Positions 1-10,941 of a DNA stretch of 64,000 nucleotides are shown one piece after another. A model generated the notes under the pieces. The model was not told the origin of the DNA. It saw only the letters and a program-made list of their open reading frames with translations, and did no database searches. Each line of letters starts with the position of its first letter. Positions within the stretch are counted from its first letter, which is position 1. The position numbers were made by a program, and so were the translations under genes. The stretch comes from Sphingomonas sp. 7/4-4 (lineage in GTDB: Bacteria > Pseudomonadota > Alphaproteobacteria > Sphingomonadales > Sphingomonadaceae): contig NZ_CP115960.1 in NCBI RefSeq assembly GCF_027941955.1, positions 3,736,501 to 3,800,500 on the forward strand, written 5' to 3'.

Positions 1-874
1 TGATGTTCTCGCCCGAGGAGGCCGACGCGCTCTATGGCAAGATGGGCCCGGGCCGCGAAGTCTCGGGCGGTTCGGCCGCGAACACCGTCGCCGGCATCGC
101 GGCTCTCGGGGAAAATGCGCGTTCATCGGCCAGGTCGCCGACGATCAGCTGGGTACCGTCTTCGCGCACGACATCCGCGCCGCCGGCGTCGACTTCGCCA
201 CTGCGGTCCGTCCCGGCCAGCCGACCACCGCGCGCTGCCTGATCTTCGTCACGCCCGACGGCCAGCGCACGATGAACACCTTTCTCGGCGCGTCGCAGTT
301 CCTGCCCGCCGACGCGCTCGACGAAGCGGTGATCGCCAACGGCGCGATCCTCTATCTCGAAGGCTATCTCTGGGATCCCGAAGAGCCCCGCGCCGCGATG
401 CGCAAGGCGATCGACATCGCCCGCGCCAACGGGCGGAAAGTCGCCTTCACGCTCTCCGACGTGTTCTGCATCTCGCGCCACGGCGGCGATTTCCGCAAGC
501 TGATCGAGGATGGCCTGATCGACATCCTGTTCGCCAACGAGAGCGAATTGCTCGCCTTGTGCGAGCACGAGACGTTCGAGGCGGCGGTCGAGCACATCCA
601 CGGCAAGGTGCCTCTGCTCGTCGTCACGCGCAGCGAGCAGGGCGCGATGGCGCTGCAGGGCACCGAGCGCGTCGAAGTGCCGGCCGAGCCGATCGAGAAG
701 CTGGTCGACACCACCGGCGCCGGCGACATGTTCGCCGCGGGCTTCCTGTTCGGCCAGGCGCAGGGCCGCGGTCTCGAGGAATCGCTTCGTCTCGGCGCGA
801 TCTGCGCGGCGGAGATCATCCAGCATTATGGCGCACGCGCCGAAGCGGACCTCAAGAAGCTCGCCGCTGGTTGA
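1..874 (+). CDS. PfkB-family carbohydrate/adenosine kinase, 5' end outside the window, one frameshift
   Basis: The product is a ribokinase-fold (PfkB) kinase that phosphorylates adenosine or a sugar in the cytoplasm, resembling the adenosine-kinase-like proteins of sphingomonads. The N-terminal PfkB signature GGSAANTVAGIAALG is near the left edge. The C-terminal signature DTTGAGDMFAAGF, with the catalytic Asp, lies around 707-742. The gene starts upstream of the window. The reading frame changes at about 108-111: GGGG here would give the expected LGGKCAFIGQ sequence if it were GGGGG. The rest is open to the stop at 874. Substrate cannot be fixed from sequence alone, but family membership is secure. 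Confidence 0.88.
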   Translation, partial: DVLARGGRRALWQDGPGPRSLGRFGREHRRRHRGSRGKCAFIGQVADDQLGTVFAHDIRAAGVDFATAVRPGQPTTARCLIFVTPDGQRTMNTFLGASQFLPADALDEAVIANGAILYLEGYLWDPEEPRAAMRKAIDIARANGRKVAFTLSDVFCISRHGGDFRKLIEDGLIDILFANESELLALCEHETFEAAVEHIHGKVPLLVVTRSEQGAMALQGTERVEVPAEPIEKLVDTTGAGDMFAAGFLFGQAQGRGLEESLRLGAICAAEIIQHYGARAEADLKKLAAG

Positions 875-974
875 GGATCCCGCTCGATCGCTCTGGAAAC
901 ATATCGGAAATACAATAGCCTGTTTCCGGGCGATATTTTTAAGCACTGAGAAACCTCGAGACCGGTAGACCGCT

Positions 975-991
975 GAAACGGCTACCGTTTC
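975..991. repeat. Short perfect inverted repeat GAAACGG-CTA-CCGTTTC
   Basis: Seven-base arms and a three-base loop lie between the kinase stop and the GTG of the HD-GYP gene. There is no T-run, so it is a weak candidate for a terminator or a 5'-UTR hairpin. Confidence 0.3.
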
Positions 992-1004
992 GCGGGGGCA
1001 AAGA

Positions 1005-2238
1005 GTGCTGCGACGGATCGCGCCCGGGCAGGCCAGGATGGGGATGTTCATCCACGGCTTCGAAGGCTCCTGGTTCAACCATCCGTTCTGGCGCACGCGA
1101 TTCCTGCTCGAACGGCCGGAGGACCTTGCCGCGTTGCTCGCCAGCGACGTTCCCGCGGTGCTGATCGACGTGGAACGTGGAGTCGGTCCCGAACCGTCTC
1201 CGGCGCCGCGTCCGGGGGCACGCGCGGCTCGCTCAAGCCCGCGCTCGCCGAGCTCCACGTCACGTCCTTCACCCCGGCCGATTCCGCCAAAGCCGACCGC
1301 GAGTTCGCGAAGAAGACCATCGCCCGATCGAAGCGCGTAGTGAGGAGGCGTTCGAAGGCGCGCGCCTGGGTCAGCCGATCCATGCCGAAGCGGTGGCATC
1401 GGTCGTCACCGACATCGCCCAGGCCGTCGATCGCAATCCCGCAATGTTCATCGACATGGCGCGGTTCAAGTCGAAGGACGAATATACCTATCTCCACTCG
1501 GTCTCGGTCTGCGCGTTGATGGTCAATTTCGCCAATCAGCTCGGCCTCGAGGAGCCGACGGTGCGGGCGATGGGGCTCGCCGGGCTGCTCCACGATATCG
1601 GCAAGATGGCGGTGCCCGAGGAGATCCTCAACAAGCCCGGCCGGCTCGATGACAAGGAGTTCGCGCTCATCCGCACGCATCCGGAGCACGGCCATGCGAT
1701 GCTCGCCAGGGGCGAGGGCATCACGCAGGAAGTGCTCGACGTAAGCCTGCTCCACCACGAGAAGGTCGATGGCACCGGCTATCCCTATGGCCTGAAGGGG
1801 AGCGCGATCAGCCTCGCCGCGCGGATGGGTGCGATCTGCGACGTCTATGACGCATTGGTCTCGGACCGCGCCTATAAGGAGGGCTGGACCCCGCTAAGGG
1901 CGGCGACCGAGATGCATGGCTGGGAAGGGCATTTCGACCGCGAATTGCTGTTCAAGTTCTTCCGCAGCGTCGGCATCGCGCCCACCGGGCTGCTGGTGCG
2001 GATGCGCTCGAACCGGCTCGGCATCACCTTGCCCGACGGCACCGGGGAAACCCGCAGCAAGGTCCGCGTCTTCCACTGCGCGCTCGAACGCGCCCCACTC
2101 ACGCTCGAAGACGTCTTCCTGTCCAGCGCGGGCGGCAGCGATCCGATCGTCAGCGAAGAGGATCCCGATCGCTGGGGCTTCGCCGATTGGCAGGGGCTGT
2201 CGCAGCAATTGATCGCGGGGCGTGCCGTACGGGGCTGA
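1005..2238 (+). CDS. HD-GYP domain cyclic-di-GMP phosphodiesterase with N-terminal DUF3391, two frameshifts
   Basis: The predicted role is hydrolysis of c-di-GMP. The N-terminal segment (MLRRIAPGQARMGMFIHGF...) matches the DUF3391 domain typical of these enzymes. The catalytic part carries LLHDIGKM (HD), HPEHG, HHEKVDGTGYPYG (the GYP loop) and CDVYDALVSDRAY, so all metal ligands appear intact. The chosen start is GTG at 1005, preceded by GGGGG at 994-998. Reading needs one base added between about 1172 and 1200 and another near 1347-1348 (GG where GGG would restore RRAFEGARLG). Both look like sequencing indels rather than decay, because the catalytic domain shows no other damage. Together with the MHYT-GGDEF-EAL gene at 3035 it gives two c-di-GMP enzymes in 4 kb. 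Confidence 0.85.
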
Positions 2239-2304
2239 GGCGTTTGGAGCCGAATCGCCCCGCGCAATACTGCCAGCGATTTTCAGACATGGAGCCGCAA
2301 GCAA

Positions 2305-2805
2305 CTAGTGTTTCGGAGTATCGGCGAACCTGTATTTGGGCAATATATGGCTTCCGTCATTGACGACATAACGCAAACGCCCTGCGAGCCATGCTTCCGC
2401 CTTTGGCCAATCCTTGAAACTGACTGGAAGCCGCGCGACGTGGTTCAGTTCGTGATCGTAGAGATCCACGTGTTGGAAAGGCATGACCATCACACTGACG
2501 ATCATTTGTCCAAATCCCGCCAGACCAGAGATAGGGATAGTTTTGTTTTTAAAGAGGCGATGATAGATGATGGTTTCGCCTTCGACGCTCCAGCGTACAT
2601 ATTGCATCGCGATCCCGAGGACCATGAGGCCGATAAGGAAAACGCCAATGGCGACCGCGGACCAAAGTTCGTCTGGGGTCTGGTTTTCCGGATGCGTATA
2701 AATAGCATACGTCATCGCTATCAATGCGCCCGCAGCACCCAGGCAAACAAACCATCCCAACGCTCGTTTTGCAAACCCGGTCTTAAATACGAGATCATTC
2801 CGCAT
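2305..2805 (-). CDS. Hypothetical membrane protein with two N-terminal transmembrane segments
   Basis: The 166-residue product is not recognised. Two hydrophobic stretches (roughly residues 17-38 and 49-72) are followed by a soluble C-terminal half rich in alternating hydrophobics, reminiscent of small bacterial PH-like membrane proteins; that resemblance is only impressionistic. ATG at 2805 is preferred over GTG at 2814 because AGGTGA lies five bases upstream of it. Base composition is visibly less GC-rich than in the neighbours. A plus-strand reading of similar length overlaps it but lacks a credible start and any coherent hydrophobic pattern. Confidence 0.6.
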   Translation of the reverse strand: MRNDLVFKTGFAKRALGWFVCLGAAGALIAMTYAIYTHPENQTPDELWSAVAIGVFLIGLMVLGIAMQYVRWSVEGETIIYHRLFKNKTIPISGLAGFGQMIVSVMVMPFQHVDLYDHELNHVARLPVSFKDWPKAEAWLAGRLRYVVNDGSHILPKYRFADTPKH

Positions 2806-3034
2806 AAGATTCACCTATAAGATCAGGCCCAAAGGTATGGCCGATGGGTAGCGGGAACCCCGCGCCGAATTAATCGCCATGTCGCAGATGAGCGGAAAAA
2901 GGCCAACCGCTGGATGGTTCAGATCGTCGGGTGATCCAATCCTGCTTTGGTTTCAGAGCCCAGGTCATCCGGGGTATGACCGGCCCGGTGCTCTGCAAGC
3001 CGGGAGGAGTCAGTCTGTCTAATGTCGCCTCGAC

Positions 3035-5080
3035 TTAAGCGGCGCCGGCCCTCGGCGGTTCGCTGATCCGCCCCGGCTGGCCATATTCGGCGAGCGCCTG
3101 GGGATAGCCGAGCAGGAAGCCCTGCACTTCGTCGCACCCTTCGCGCCGCAGCACGCCCAACTGGCGCTCGGTCTCGATGCCCTCCGCGAGCACGGGGATC
3201 GACAGGCTCTTGCCCAATGCGAGCACCGCCCGGACAATCGCGACTGCCTGCGGGCTCTCGAGCTCGGAGACGAACAGCCGGTCGAGCTTGATCTTGTCGA
3301 ACGGAAACGCGCGCAACGTCTCGAGCGAGGAATAGCCGGTGCCGAAATCGTCCAGCGCGACGCCGATCCCCATCGCCTTGATCTGGCGCAGGACGTGCAG
3401 CGCGCGGTCCCGATCGGCGAAGATCGCGGTTTCGGTCAGCTCGATCTCGAGGCGGCGCGGCGGCAGCCCGGTATCGAGCAGCACCTGATGGAACAGCCGC
3501 GGCAGATCGGCATGGGCGAGCTGCATCGGCGAGACGTTGATCGCCACCTTGGCCTCGCTGGCCCAGCCGGCCGCGTCCGCGCAGGCGCGCCGCAGCACCC
3601 ACTCGCCGAGCGGCAGGATCAGGCCGTTCTCCTCCGCGATCGGGATGAACTCGCTTGGTCCGATCGGCCCGCGTTCGGGGTGCGTCCAGCGCAGCAGCGC
3701 CTCGTACCCGGTCACTTCGTGCGTCGTGACCGAGGTCTGCACCTGATAATGGAGCTGAAGATCGCCCCGATCGAGCGCGATCCGCAGATCGTTCGCCAGC
3801 TCGCGCCGGTCGCGAATCGCTTCGTCGAGCGGCGCATCGTAATAACAGGGCGTGGGCGAGCGCTGGCTCTTGGCGCGGAACATCGCCAGATCGGCATTGT
3901 TCATCAGCGTTTCGGCATCGTCGGCGTCGGCCGGATAGACCGCGACGCCGAAGCTGCCGCCGACACGTGCGTCGAACTGGCCGAGCGCCAGCGGGGCTTC
4001 GACCGCTGCCTTCAGCCGGTCGGTGAAGAGAGTCAGCTGGCTGGGATGCTCGAAGCGCGTGAGCGCGACGAATTCGTCGCCGCCGAAACGCGCGACCATC
4101 TCGTGCCGGCCGAGCTGGCTCGCCATGCGTTGCGCGACGAGGACGAGGACCTGATCGCCGGCCTGGTGGCCGTGGATGTCGTTGATTTCCTTGAAGCGGT
4201 TGAGGTCGATCGCGACTACGCCCAGCTGGCTCCCGTTCGCGCGCGCCAGCTCGAGCTGATGCTTGAGCTCCGACTTGAAATTGACGCGGTTGGGAAGCCC
4301 GGTGAGCGCGTCGTTCATCGCCATATGGTGCAGCCGGTCCATCGCGTCCGAGCGCGTCCAGCGGTCGATCAGCGCGGCGAACACGCCGGCGGCGATCACC
4401 ACCAGCCCCACCAGCGCGGTCGCGAGCGCGAGTGCCTGCATCTGCCCCGGTTCGAGCGGCGCGGCGCTGAGGCGGAGCGGGGTGATGCGCAGCGCCGTCA
4501 TCGCCACGAAGTGCAATGTGGCGATCGCCGTGACCAGCAGCCCCGTGCTCGTCGCGACGCGGTAACGGCCCAGCCGGGGCGAGGCGAAGGCGCTGAGCGC
4601 GGCACCCGCGAAGACCACCGCGCACAGCACCGATGCCGCGACATAGGGGATTCGCCATTCGACGAGTCCGTCGATCCGATAGGCCGCCATGCCGGTGAAG
4701 TGCATGCCCGAAATCGCGAGGCCGACGACTCCGCCTCCCGCGATCGAATAAAAGCGGCTCCGGTGCGAAACTGCGATTCCGAATCCCATCCCCGTGCCGA
4801 TGACCGCGGCGATCAGCGAGACGATGGTGAGCACCGGATCGAGCCGGACCGGAACACCCGCGCGATATGCCAGCATCGCCACGAAATGGGTGCACCAGAT
4901 CGTCGCGCCGGCGCCGACGGCGGTGAGGAAAAGCCACGCGATCCGCTGAGGGCCGTCCGTGACCTGCGCGCGGCCGAACATCTGCATGATCGCGAACGCG
5001 CCGGTGCAGCAGACGAAGACTGCGAGCAGCACCAGCCAGGGATCATGGTCCCTGCCGATACACATTGCGACGTCGATCAT
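3035..5080 (-). CDS. MHYT-GGDEF-EAL membrane protein, bifunctional c-di-GMP cyclase/phosphodiesterase
   Basis: This is a membrane sensor coupled to c-di-GMP turnover. The N-terminal MHYT domain (about residues 10-230) has seven hydrophobic segments with the repeated motifs THFVAML, MHFTGMA and LHFVAMT. The GGDEF domain follows (DALTGLPNR, then RFGGDEFVAL, an intact active site). The EAL domain has EALLRW, ELTE, DDFGTGYSS and AEGIET, so both activities could be functional. ATG at 5080 (AGGG eight bases upstream) is preferred to an in-frame GTG at 5119. The product would be 681 residues, normal for the family. MHYT domains are proposed to sense O2, NO or CO through metal; the ligand here is unknown. 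Confidence 0.92.
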   Translation of the reverse strand: MIDVAMCIGRDHDPWLVLLAVFVCCTGAFAIMQMFGRAQVTDGPQRIAWLFLTAVGAGATIWCTHFVAMLAYRAGVPVRLDPVLTIVSLIAAVIGTGMGFGIAVSHRSRFYSIAGGGVVGLAISGMHFTGMAAYRIDGLVEWRIPYVAASVLCAVVFAGAALSAFASPRLGRYRVATSTGLLVTAIATLHFVAMTALRITPLRLSAAPLEPGQMQALALATALVGLVVIAAGVFAALIDRWTRSDAMDRLHHMAMNDALTGLPNRVNFKSELKHQLELARANGSQLGVVAIDLNRFKEINDIHGHQAGDQVLVLVAQRMASQLGRHEMVARFGGDEFVALTRFEHPSQLTLFTDRLKAAVEAPLALGQFDARVGGSFGVAVYPADADDAETLMNNADLAMFRAKSQRSPTPCYYDAPLDEAIRDRRELANDLRIALDRGDLQLHYQVQTSVTTHEVTGYEALLRWTHPERGPIGPSEFIPIAEENGLILPLGEWVLRRACADAAGWASEAKVAINVSPMQLAHADLPRLFHQVLLDTGLPPRRLEIELTETAIFADRDRALHVLRQIKAMGIGVALDDFGTGYSSLETLRAFPFDKIKLDRLFVSELESPQAVAIVRAVLALGKSLSIPVLAEGIETERQLGVLRREGCDEVQGFLLGYPQALAEYGQPGRISEPPRAGAA

Positions 5081-5256
5081 CGGGCGGACCCTGTACGCTG
5101 CGGGCCGGAATGCCGGCACGCTTGAACACCCTCCCTGCGCAAAACGGGTTAAAAGGTGATGAAGTCCCGGCGCGACTCTCCAGCGAATGGCGGCGTCATG
5201 CGCTTGTCGCTTTGTTCATTCTTGCGGCGTAGCCACGAGATATTGGAGCCGTAAAG

Positions 5257-5451
5257 ATGTTCGCCTTTCTAAACCGCAGGAAGGCCGCCGGCGTCGCAGC
5301 TGGTGAGGAGACCGCTGCCCTGGGAGTCTCGGCAAGCGCGCGCCGCAAGCGTCTGTTCGCCCGTATGGTCATGGCCCCCGACCCCGTAACGCCGGCTCCG
5401 CGCCTGCTCGCAACCCGCGACACCTTCGGATTGAAACCTCCGAGCGAGTGA
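5257..5451 (+). CDS. Small basic hypothetical protein, 64 residues
   Basis: ATG at 5257 is preceded by GGAGCC about eight bases upstream. The product is Ala/Arg-rich with a basic centre (ASARRKRLFARM) and no recognised domain. It lies just upstream of the heat-shock promoter of groEL and ends at 5451. There is no homology to lean on, so it could be a chance reading frame in GC-rich DNA. Confidence 0.4.
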   Translation: MFAFLNRRKAAGVAAGEETAALGVSASARRKRLFARMVMAPDPVTPAPRLLATRDTFGLKPPSE

Positions 5452-5480
5452 TCGGTTCGCACACGGCACGGCGGATTCGG

Positions 5481-5509
5481 CTTGCGCTATATGCCGCTGA
5501 ACCCCACAT
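5481..5509 (+). promoter_or_regulatory. Candidate RpoH (sigma-32) heat-shock promoter of groEL
   Basis: CTTGCGC at 5481-5487, a 14-base spacer, then CCCCACAT at 5502-5509 matches the sigma-32 pattern CTTGAAA-N14-CCCCATNT at most positions. It ends ten bases before the CIRCE element, which would place the operator at or just after the transcription start. Confidence 0.6.
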
Positions 5510-5518
5510 GAGAGGCGC

Positions 5519-5543
5519 TGGCACTCGGGCTTTCAGAGTGCCA
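5519..5543 (+). promoter_or_regulatory. CIRCE operator (HrcA binding site) upstream of groEL
   Basis: TGGCACTC (5519-5526) and GAGTGCCA (5536-5543) are perfect eight-base inverted arms separated by nine bases. This is the arm sequence core and spacer of CIRCE (consensus TTAGCACTC-N9-GAGTGCTAA). It lies 78 bases before the groEL start codon. HrcA repression is established for this element; binding here is inferred. Confidence 0.85.
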
Positions 5544-5608
5544 AATCGCAAATGGCGGCGCTGGCTTCCGATTGTTAAAACGACGCTTTGTCGTGGCCCA
5601 GCAATTGA

Positions 5609-7245
<1,637 letters not shown>

Positions 7246-7274
7246 CCTACTCATTCGTCGCAACAGGAGGCCAT

Positions 7275-7484
7275 ATGTCGAGAGTTCCCGTTCGTCCCTA
7301 TCTCGTCGCCAAGGACGAAGAAGGCGTCTTCCGCATCACCGTGCGTACGACGCGGTTCAATTCGCAAGGCTACCCGCTCGTGTCCAGCGAGACCCTCGCC
7401 GATGCATTCAAGACGCAGACCGCGGCGAAGGCGTTCGTGCGCGAGGAATTTCACGCCGAATCTAGCGACATCGCAATCAAATAG
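7275..7484 (+). CDS. Small hypothetical protein downstream of groEL
   Basis: The 69-residue product is not recognised. ATG at 7275 is chosen because a perfect AGGAGG lies at 7264-7269, five bases upstream; a longer in-frame reading from 7242 has no such site. The protein is mixed alpha/beta in appearance with no signal or membrane segment. It follows groEL by 29 bases on the same strand and may be co-transcribed with it. Confidence 0.65.
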   Translation: MSRVPVRPYLVAKDEEGVFRITVRTTRFNSQGYPLVSSETLADAFKTQTAAKAFVREEFHAESSDIAIK

Positions 7485-7515
7485 GGGCGGGATCGCCAGA
7501 TCCGGGCAGAGGAAG

Positions 7516-7737
7516 CTAGCCGACCCGCTGCTGTCGCCACGCGCTCCGCGTGACGGGACCCGTGAGGACGCGGGCGCCATAAACGCGTGCAACAACGGCT
7601 GCATCGTCCGCGTTCATGAAGACCACCCGCGTGCCCTGCGGATGCAGCGGTTCGATCGCGCTGATCGCCGCGTTGTGTTCCGCCGACAGGGCAACCACCT
7701 CGTCGACGGTGGCGTCGATATTCACTGCGCGCGACAT
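7516..7737 (-). CDS. Small hypothetical protein, 73 residues
   Basis: A compact reading frame converges on the preceding gene, with ATG at 7737. The composition (balanced, with a plausible helix-strand pattern around PQGTRVVFMNADDAAVVARVYG) looks protein-like. The ribosome-binding site is weak and no family is recognised, so moderate confidence only. Confidence 0.45.
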   Translation of the reverse strand: MSRAVNIDATVDEVVALSAEHNAAISAIEPLHPQGTRVVFMNADDAAVVARVYGARVLTGPVTRSAWRQQRVG

Positions 7738-8072
7738 GCGAGCGCCAACGAGAGAGAAGGGACGGCCGGCGGCAACAACGGGCGGGAATTGCTTGCCGTG
7801 AAGAGCGAGAGAGGCGGCTTCTCACGGCGCTGCCCAGGCAGCGGCAACGGGACGAGGATTTCGGAAATTTGCAGCACGCGATGCTCCCAGCCAGAGCGGG
7901 AGCGCGAACCTCTCTCAGTCGCTTCCTTGCTCGTGACGAAGCGGAGCGATCCTTCCTAGATGGTCTTCGTGGCGCGTATTACCAGCGGCCTCGCCAAAGA
8001 TATCGGGTCTGGATTCGCGGTAGGCGGTTTTCGGGGTGGAAAGCCCAGGGGGACGACAGCAACTTTACGACG
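7738..8072. other. Intergenic stretch, no gene recognised
   Basis: This is about 335 bases between the small minus-strand gene and the 3' end of purD. Reading frames crossing it lack ribosome-binding sites and family resemblance. No tRNA-like fold and no clear terminator for purD was seen. Confidence 0.5.
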
Positions 8073-9340
8073 TCAGGCCTCTCCCTCGCGCGCCACTTCG
8101 CGCCAGCCGATATCGCGCCGGCAGAAGCCGGTGGGGAAGTCGATCGCATCCACCGCGCGATAGGCGGCCGCCTGAGCCGCGCGTACCGAAGCGCCCCGCG
8201 CCGTCACGCCGAGCACACGCCCGCCGCTTGCCACCAGCGTCTCGCCGTCCAGCCGCGTGCCCGCGTGGAACACCTTCGCGCCAATCGCCTCGGCCGCGTC
8301 GATCCCGCGGATTGCGCCGCCGGTTTCGGGGTGCCCGGATAGCCGTTCGCCGCCATCACCACGGTCAGCGCCGTATCTGCGGAGAAGGCGGGATCGGGCC
8401 GGCCGCCAAGCTCGCCCTTCGCCGTCGCGATCATCAGCTCGAGCAGATCGCCTTCATAGCGCAGCATCAGTACCTGGCATTCGGGATCGCCGAACCTGGC
8501 GTTGTACTCGATCAACTTCGGTCCCCGATCGGTCAGCATCAGCCCCGCATAGAGCACGCCCGAATACGGCGAACCCATCCGTGCCAGCGCCTCGATCGTC
8601 GGGCGGACGATCGTCTCGATCGCTTCGCGTTCCAGCGCGGGCGTCAGCACCGGTGCGGGGCTGTAGGCGCCCATGCCGCCGGTATTGGGCCCGGTGTCGC
8701 CGTCGCCGACGCGCTTGTGGTCCTGCGCCGATCCGAACGGGAGCAGATGCGTTCCATCGGTCAGGACGAACAGGCTGGCTTCCTCGCCCTCGAGGAACTC
8801 CTCGATCACTGCGCTGGCACCGTGCACCGCGAAGATGTCGCGGATCGCCTCTTCGGCTTCCTCGCGCGTCATCGCCACGGTGACGCCCTTGCCCGCGGCG
8901 AGGCCGTCGGCCTTGATCACCACCGGCAGGGGAAAATCGTCGAGCGTCGCGAGCCCGCCGTCGCGGCTCTCGACGCGGACATAGCCCGCGGTCGGGATCT
9001 TCGCGCGCGCACACAGGTCCTTGGTGAAGCCCTTCGACCCCTCGAGCTGCGCCGCCGCCTTGTTGGGGCCGAACACGCCGATCCCCATCGTGCGCAGATT
9101 GTCGCCGAGCCCTTCGACCAACGGTGCCTCCGGGCCGATCACGACGAAGCCGATCGAGTGGCGGATGCAGAAATCGATGATCGCGCGATGGTCCGAAAGC
9201 GCGATCTCGGCCAGTTCGGCGTGTGCGGCTATTCCCGGATTGCCCGGCGCGGCGTAGAGCTTCGTGAGGAGCGGCGATTGCGCCAGCTTCCACGCGAGCG
9301 CATGTTCGCGGCCTCCCGACCCGAGTAGCAGGACGTTCAT
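8073..9340 (-). CDS. purD: Phosphoribosylamine-glycine ligase (GAR synthetase), one frameshift
   Basis: PurD makes glycinamide ribonucleotide from phosphoribosylamine, glycine and ATP, the second step of purine synthesis. The N-terminus [19 protein letters not shown] is diagnostic. ATP-grasp motifs include [37 protein letters not shown] and [10 protein letters not shown]. The frame shifts at 8328-8331, where GGGG (minus strand CCCC) should be five bases to give [12 protein letters not shown] and continue into VLGVTARG and the C-terminus. Length is about 422 residues, normal for the family. purE and purK lie 16 kb away. Its ATG overlaps the ATG of xseA on the other strand. Confidence 0.94.
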
Positions 9341-10717
9341 GGCCGACCCCTTTTCCGATACGTCATCCGGGCGGCTCGTAGCCGAGCAGGTGCCGGGGGA
9401 CAACGCACCTGAAATGAGCGTCAGCGAACTCTCGCTCGCGCTCAAGCGGATGGTCGAGGGCGAATTCGGCCATGTCCGGCTGCGCGGCGAGATATCGGGC
9501 TGGAAACGCGCCGCCTCGGGCCACGCCTATCTCGCCCTCAAGGACGCCGATGCCGTGATCGACGGCGTGATCTGGCGCGGTGCCGCGAGCGCGATCCCGT
9601 TCCAGCCACAGGACGGGATCGAAGTGATCGTAACCGGCAAGCTCACCACTTATCCCGGCCGCTCCAAATATCAGATCGTGATCGAACGGATGGAGCTCGC
9701 CGGCGAAGGCGCGCTGATGGCTTTGTTCGAGAAACTGAAGGCGAAGCTGGCGGGCGAGGGGCTGTTCGATCCCGCGCGCAGGAAGCCCTTGCCCTATATG
9801 CCGCGCACGATCGGGGTGGTGACATCGCCGACCGGGGCAGTGATCCGCGATATCCTGCACCGGCTCGCCGATCGCTTCCCCAGCCATGTCCTCGTCTGGC
9901 CGGTCAAGGTGCAGGGGAGGGCGCCGCTGCCGAGGTCGCCGCGGCGGTGCAGGGATTCAATGCGCTTCCCGCCGACGGGCCGGTGCCGCGTCCTGATCTC
10001 GTCATCGTCGCGCGCGGCGGCGGCTCAATCGAGGATCTGTGGGCGTTCAACGAGGAAGTCGTCGTCCGGGCAGTCGCGAACAGCGACATTCCGGTGATCT
10101 CGGCGGTCGGCCACGAGACCGATACCAGCCTGTGCGATTTCGCCGCCGATCTGCGCGCGCCGACCCCCACTGCGGCCGCCGAGATCGCGGTGCCGGTGCT
10201 GGCGGACGTCCGCCACACCGTCGCGACGCTCGCGCATCGCACCGAACGCTGTGTCCGCCGCTATCACGAGCGTGCCGGCGAACAGCTCGCGGCATTGGTT
10301 CGGGTGCTGCCGCGCCGCGACGCGCTGCTCGGGCCCCAGCGCCAGAAGATGGACGATCTCGCCGGGCGCCTGGATCGCGCGCTCGAACGCCGGGTGACTC
10401 TCGCCCGCGCGCAGCTCGATCGCGACGCCGGCGCGCTGCGCCCCGCCGTGCTCGACCAATTGGTGGCGACGGCGCGGCATCGCTTCGAAGGCGCGTCGCG
10501 GCTGCTCGACAGCGTCAATCCCGACAATCTGCTCCAGCGCGGCTATGTCCGCGTGGGCGCCAAGGCGACCGGAAAGGTCGTCACCACCGTCGCCGAAGCC
10601 CAGGCGGCGGGGGCGATTACGCTTCAGTTCAGGGATGGCCCGGTAGATGCCCGGGTTGAGCGGCCCGCCGGCAAACCCTACACCGGTTCGGCCCCCGAGC
10701 AGCCGAGCTTGCTGTAA
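9339..10717 (+). CDS. xseA: Exodeoxyribonuclease VII large subunit, one frameshift
   Basis: XseA degrades single-stranded DNA together with the small subunit XseB. The OB-fold region has [24 protein letters not shown] and [10 protein letters not shown]. The catalytic region has [32 protein letters not shown] and [27 protein letters not shown] frameshift at 9914-9917 (GGGG for GGGGG in [10 protein letters not shown]) joins the halves. The start MADPFSD at 9339 is kept because the N-terminal extension before MSVSELS is typical of sphingomonad XseA. It forces the start codon to share CATG with that of purD. Length is about 459 residues. Confidence 0.94.
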
Positions 10718-10740
10718 ACCACTATGGAATCGAGACCGTC

Positions 10741-10941
10741 ATGCTGATGTCCAACACCGCCCGCGCCGCCAAGCTCCATTACATGGCCAACGGCTTCCGC
10801 GTGCTCGCCCCCGGCGACCACGTCGTCTGCGCGGTCAGCGGTGAGCGCATCCCGCTCGACATGCTGCGCTACTGGAGCGTCGAGCGTCAGGAACCCTATG
10901 CCAGCGCCCAGCACGCTGCCGAGGCGATCCACGGCAAATGA
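10741..10941 (+). CDS. DUF2093 domain protein
   Basis: The 66-residue product shows the features of the alphaproteobacterial DUF2093 family: GFRVLAPGDHVVCAVSGERIPLDMLRYWSVERQE. The family has no known function. It follows xseA by 23 bases, and its stop overlaps the start of the M23 peptidase gene by four bases (ATGA), so the three are probably one transcript. No signal peptide is present. Confidence 0.85.
   Translation: MLMSNTARAAKLHYMANGFRVLAPGDHVVCAVSGERIPLDMLRYWSVERQEPYASAQHAAEAIHGK

Noticed and set aside
975..991. Hairpin before the HD-GYP gene as a terminator for the kinase
   Set aside because: Stem of only seven bases and no T-run; kept only as an inverted repeat.
3395..5125. Long open plus-strand frame opposite the MHYT-GGDEF-EAL gene
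   Set aside because: Arg/Asp-rich shadow of a clearly identified gene; no family and no ribosome site.
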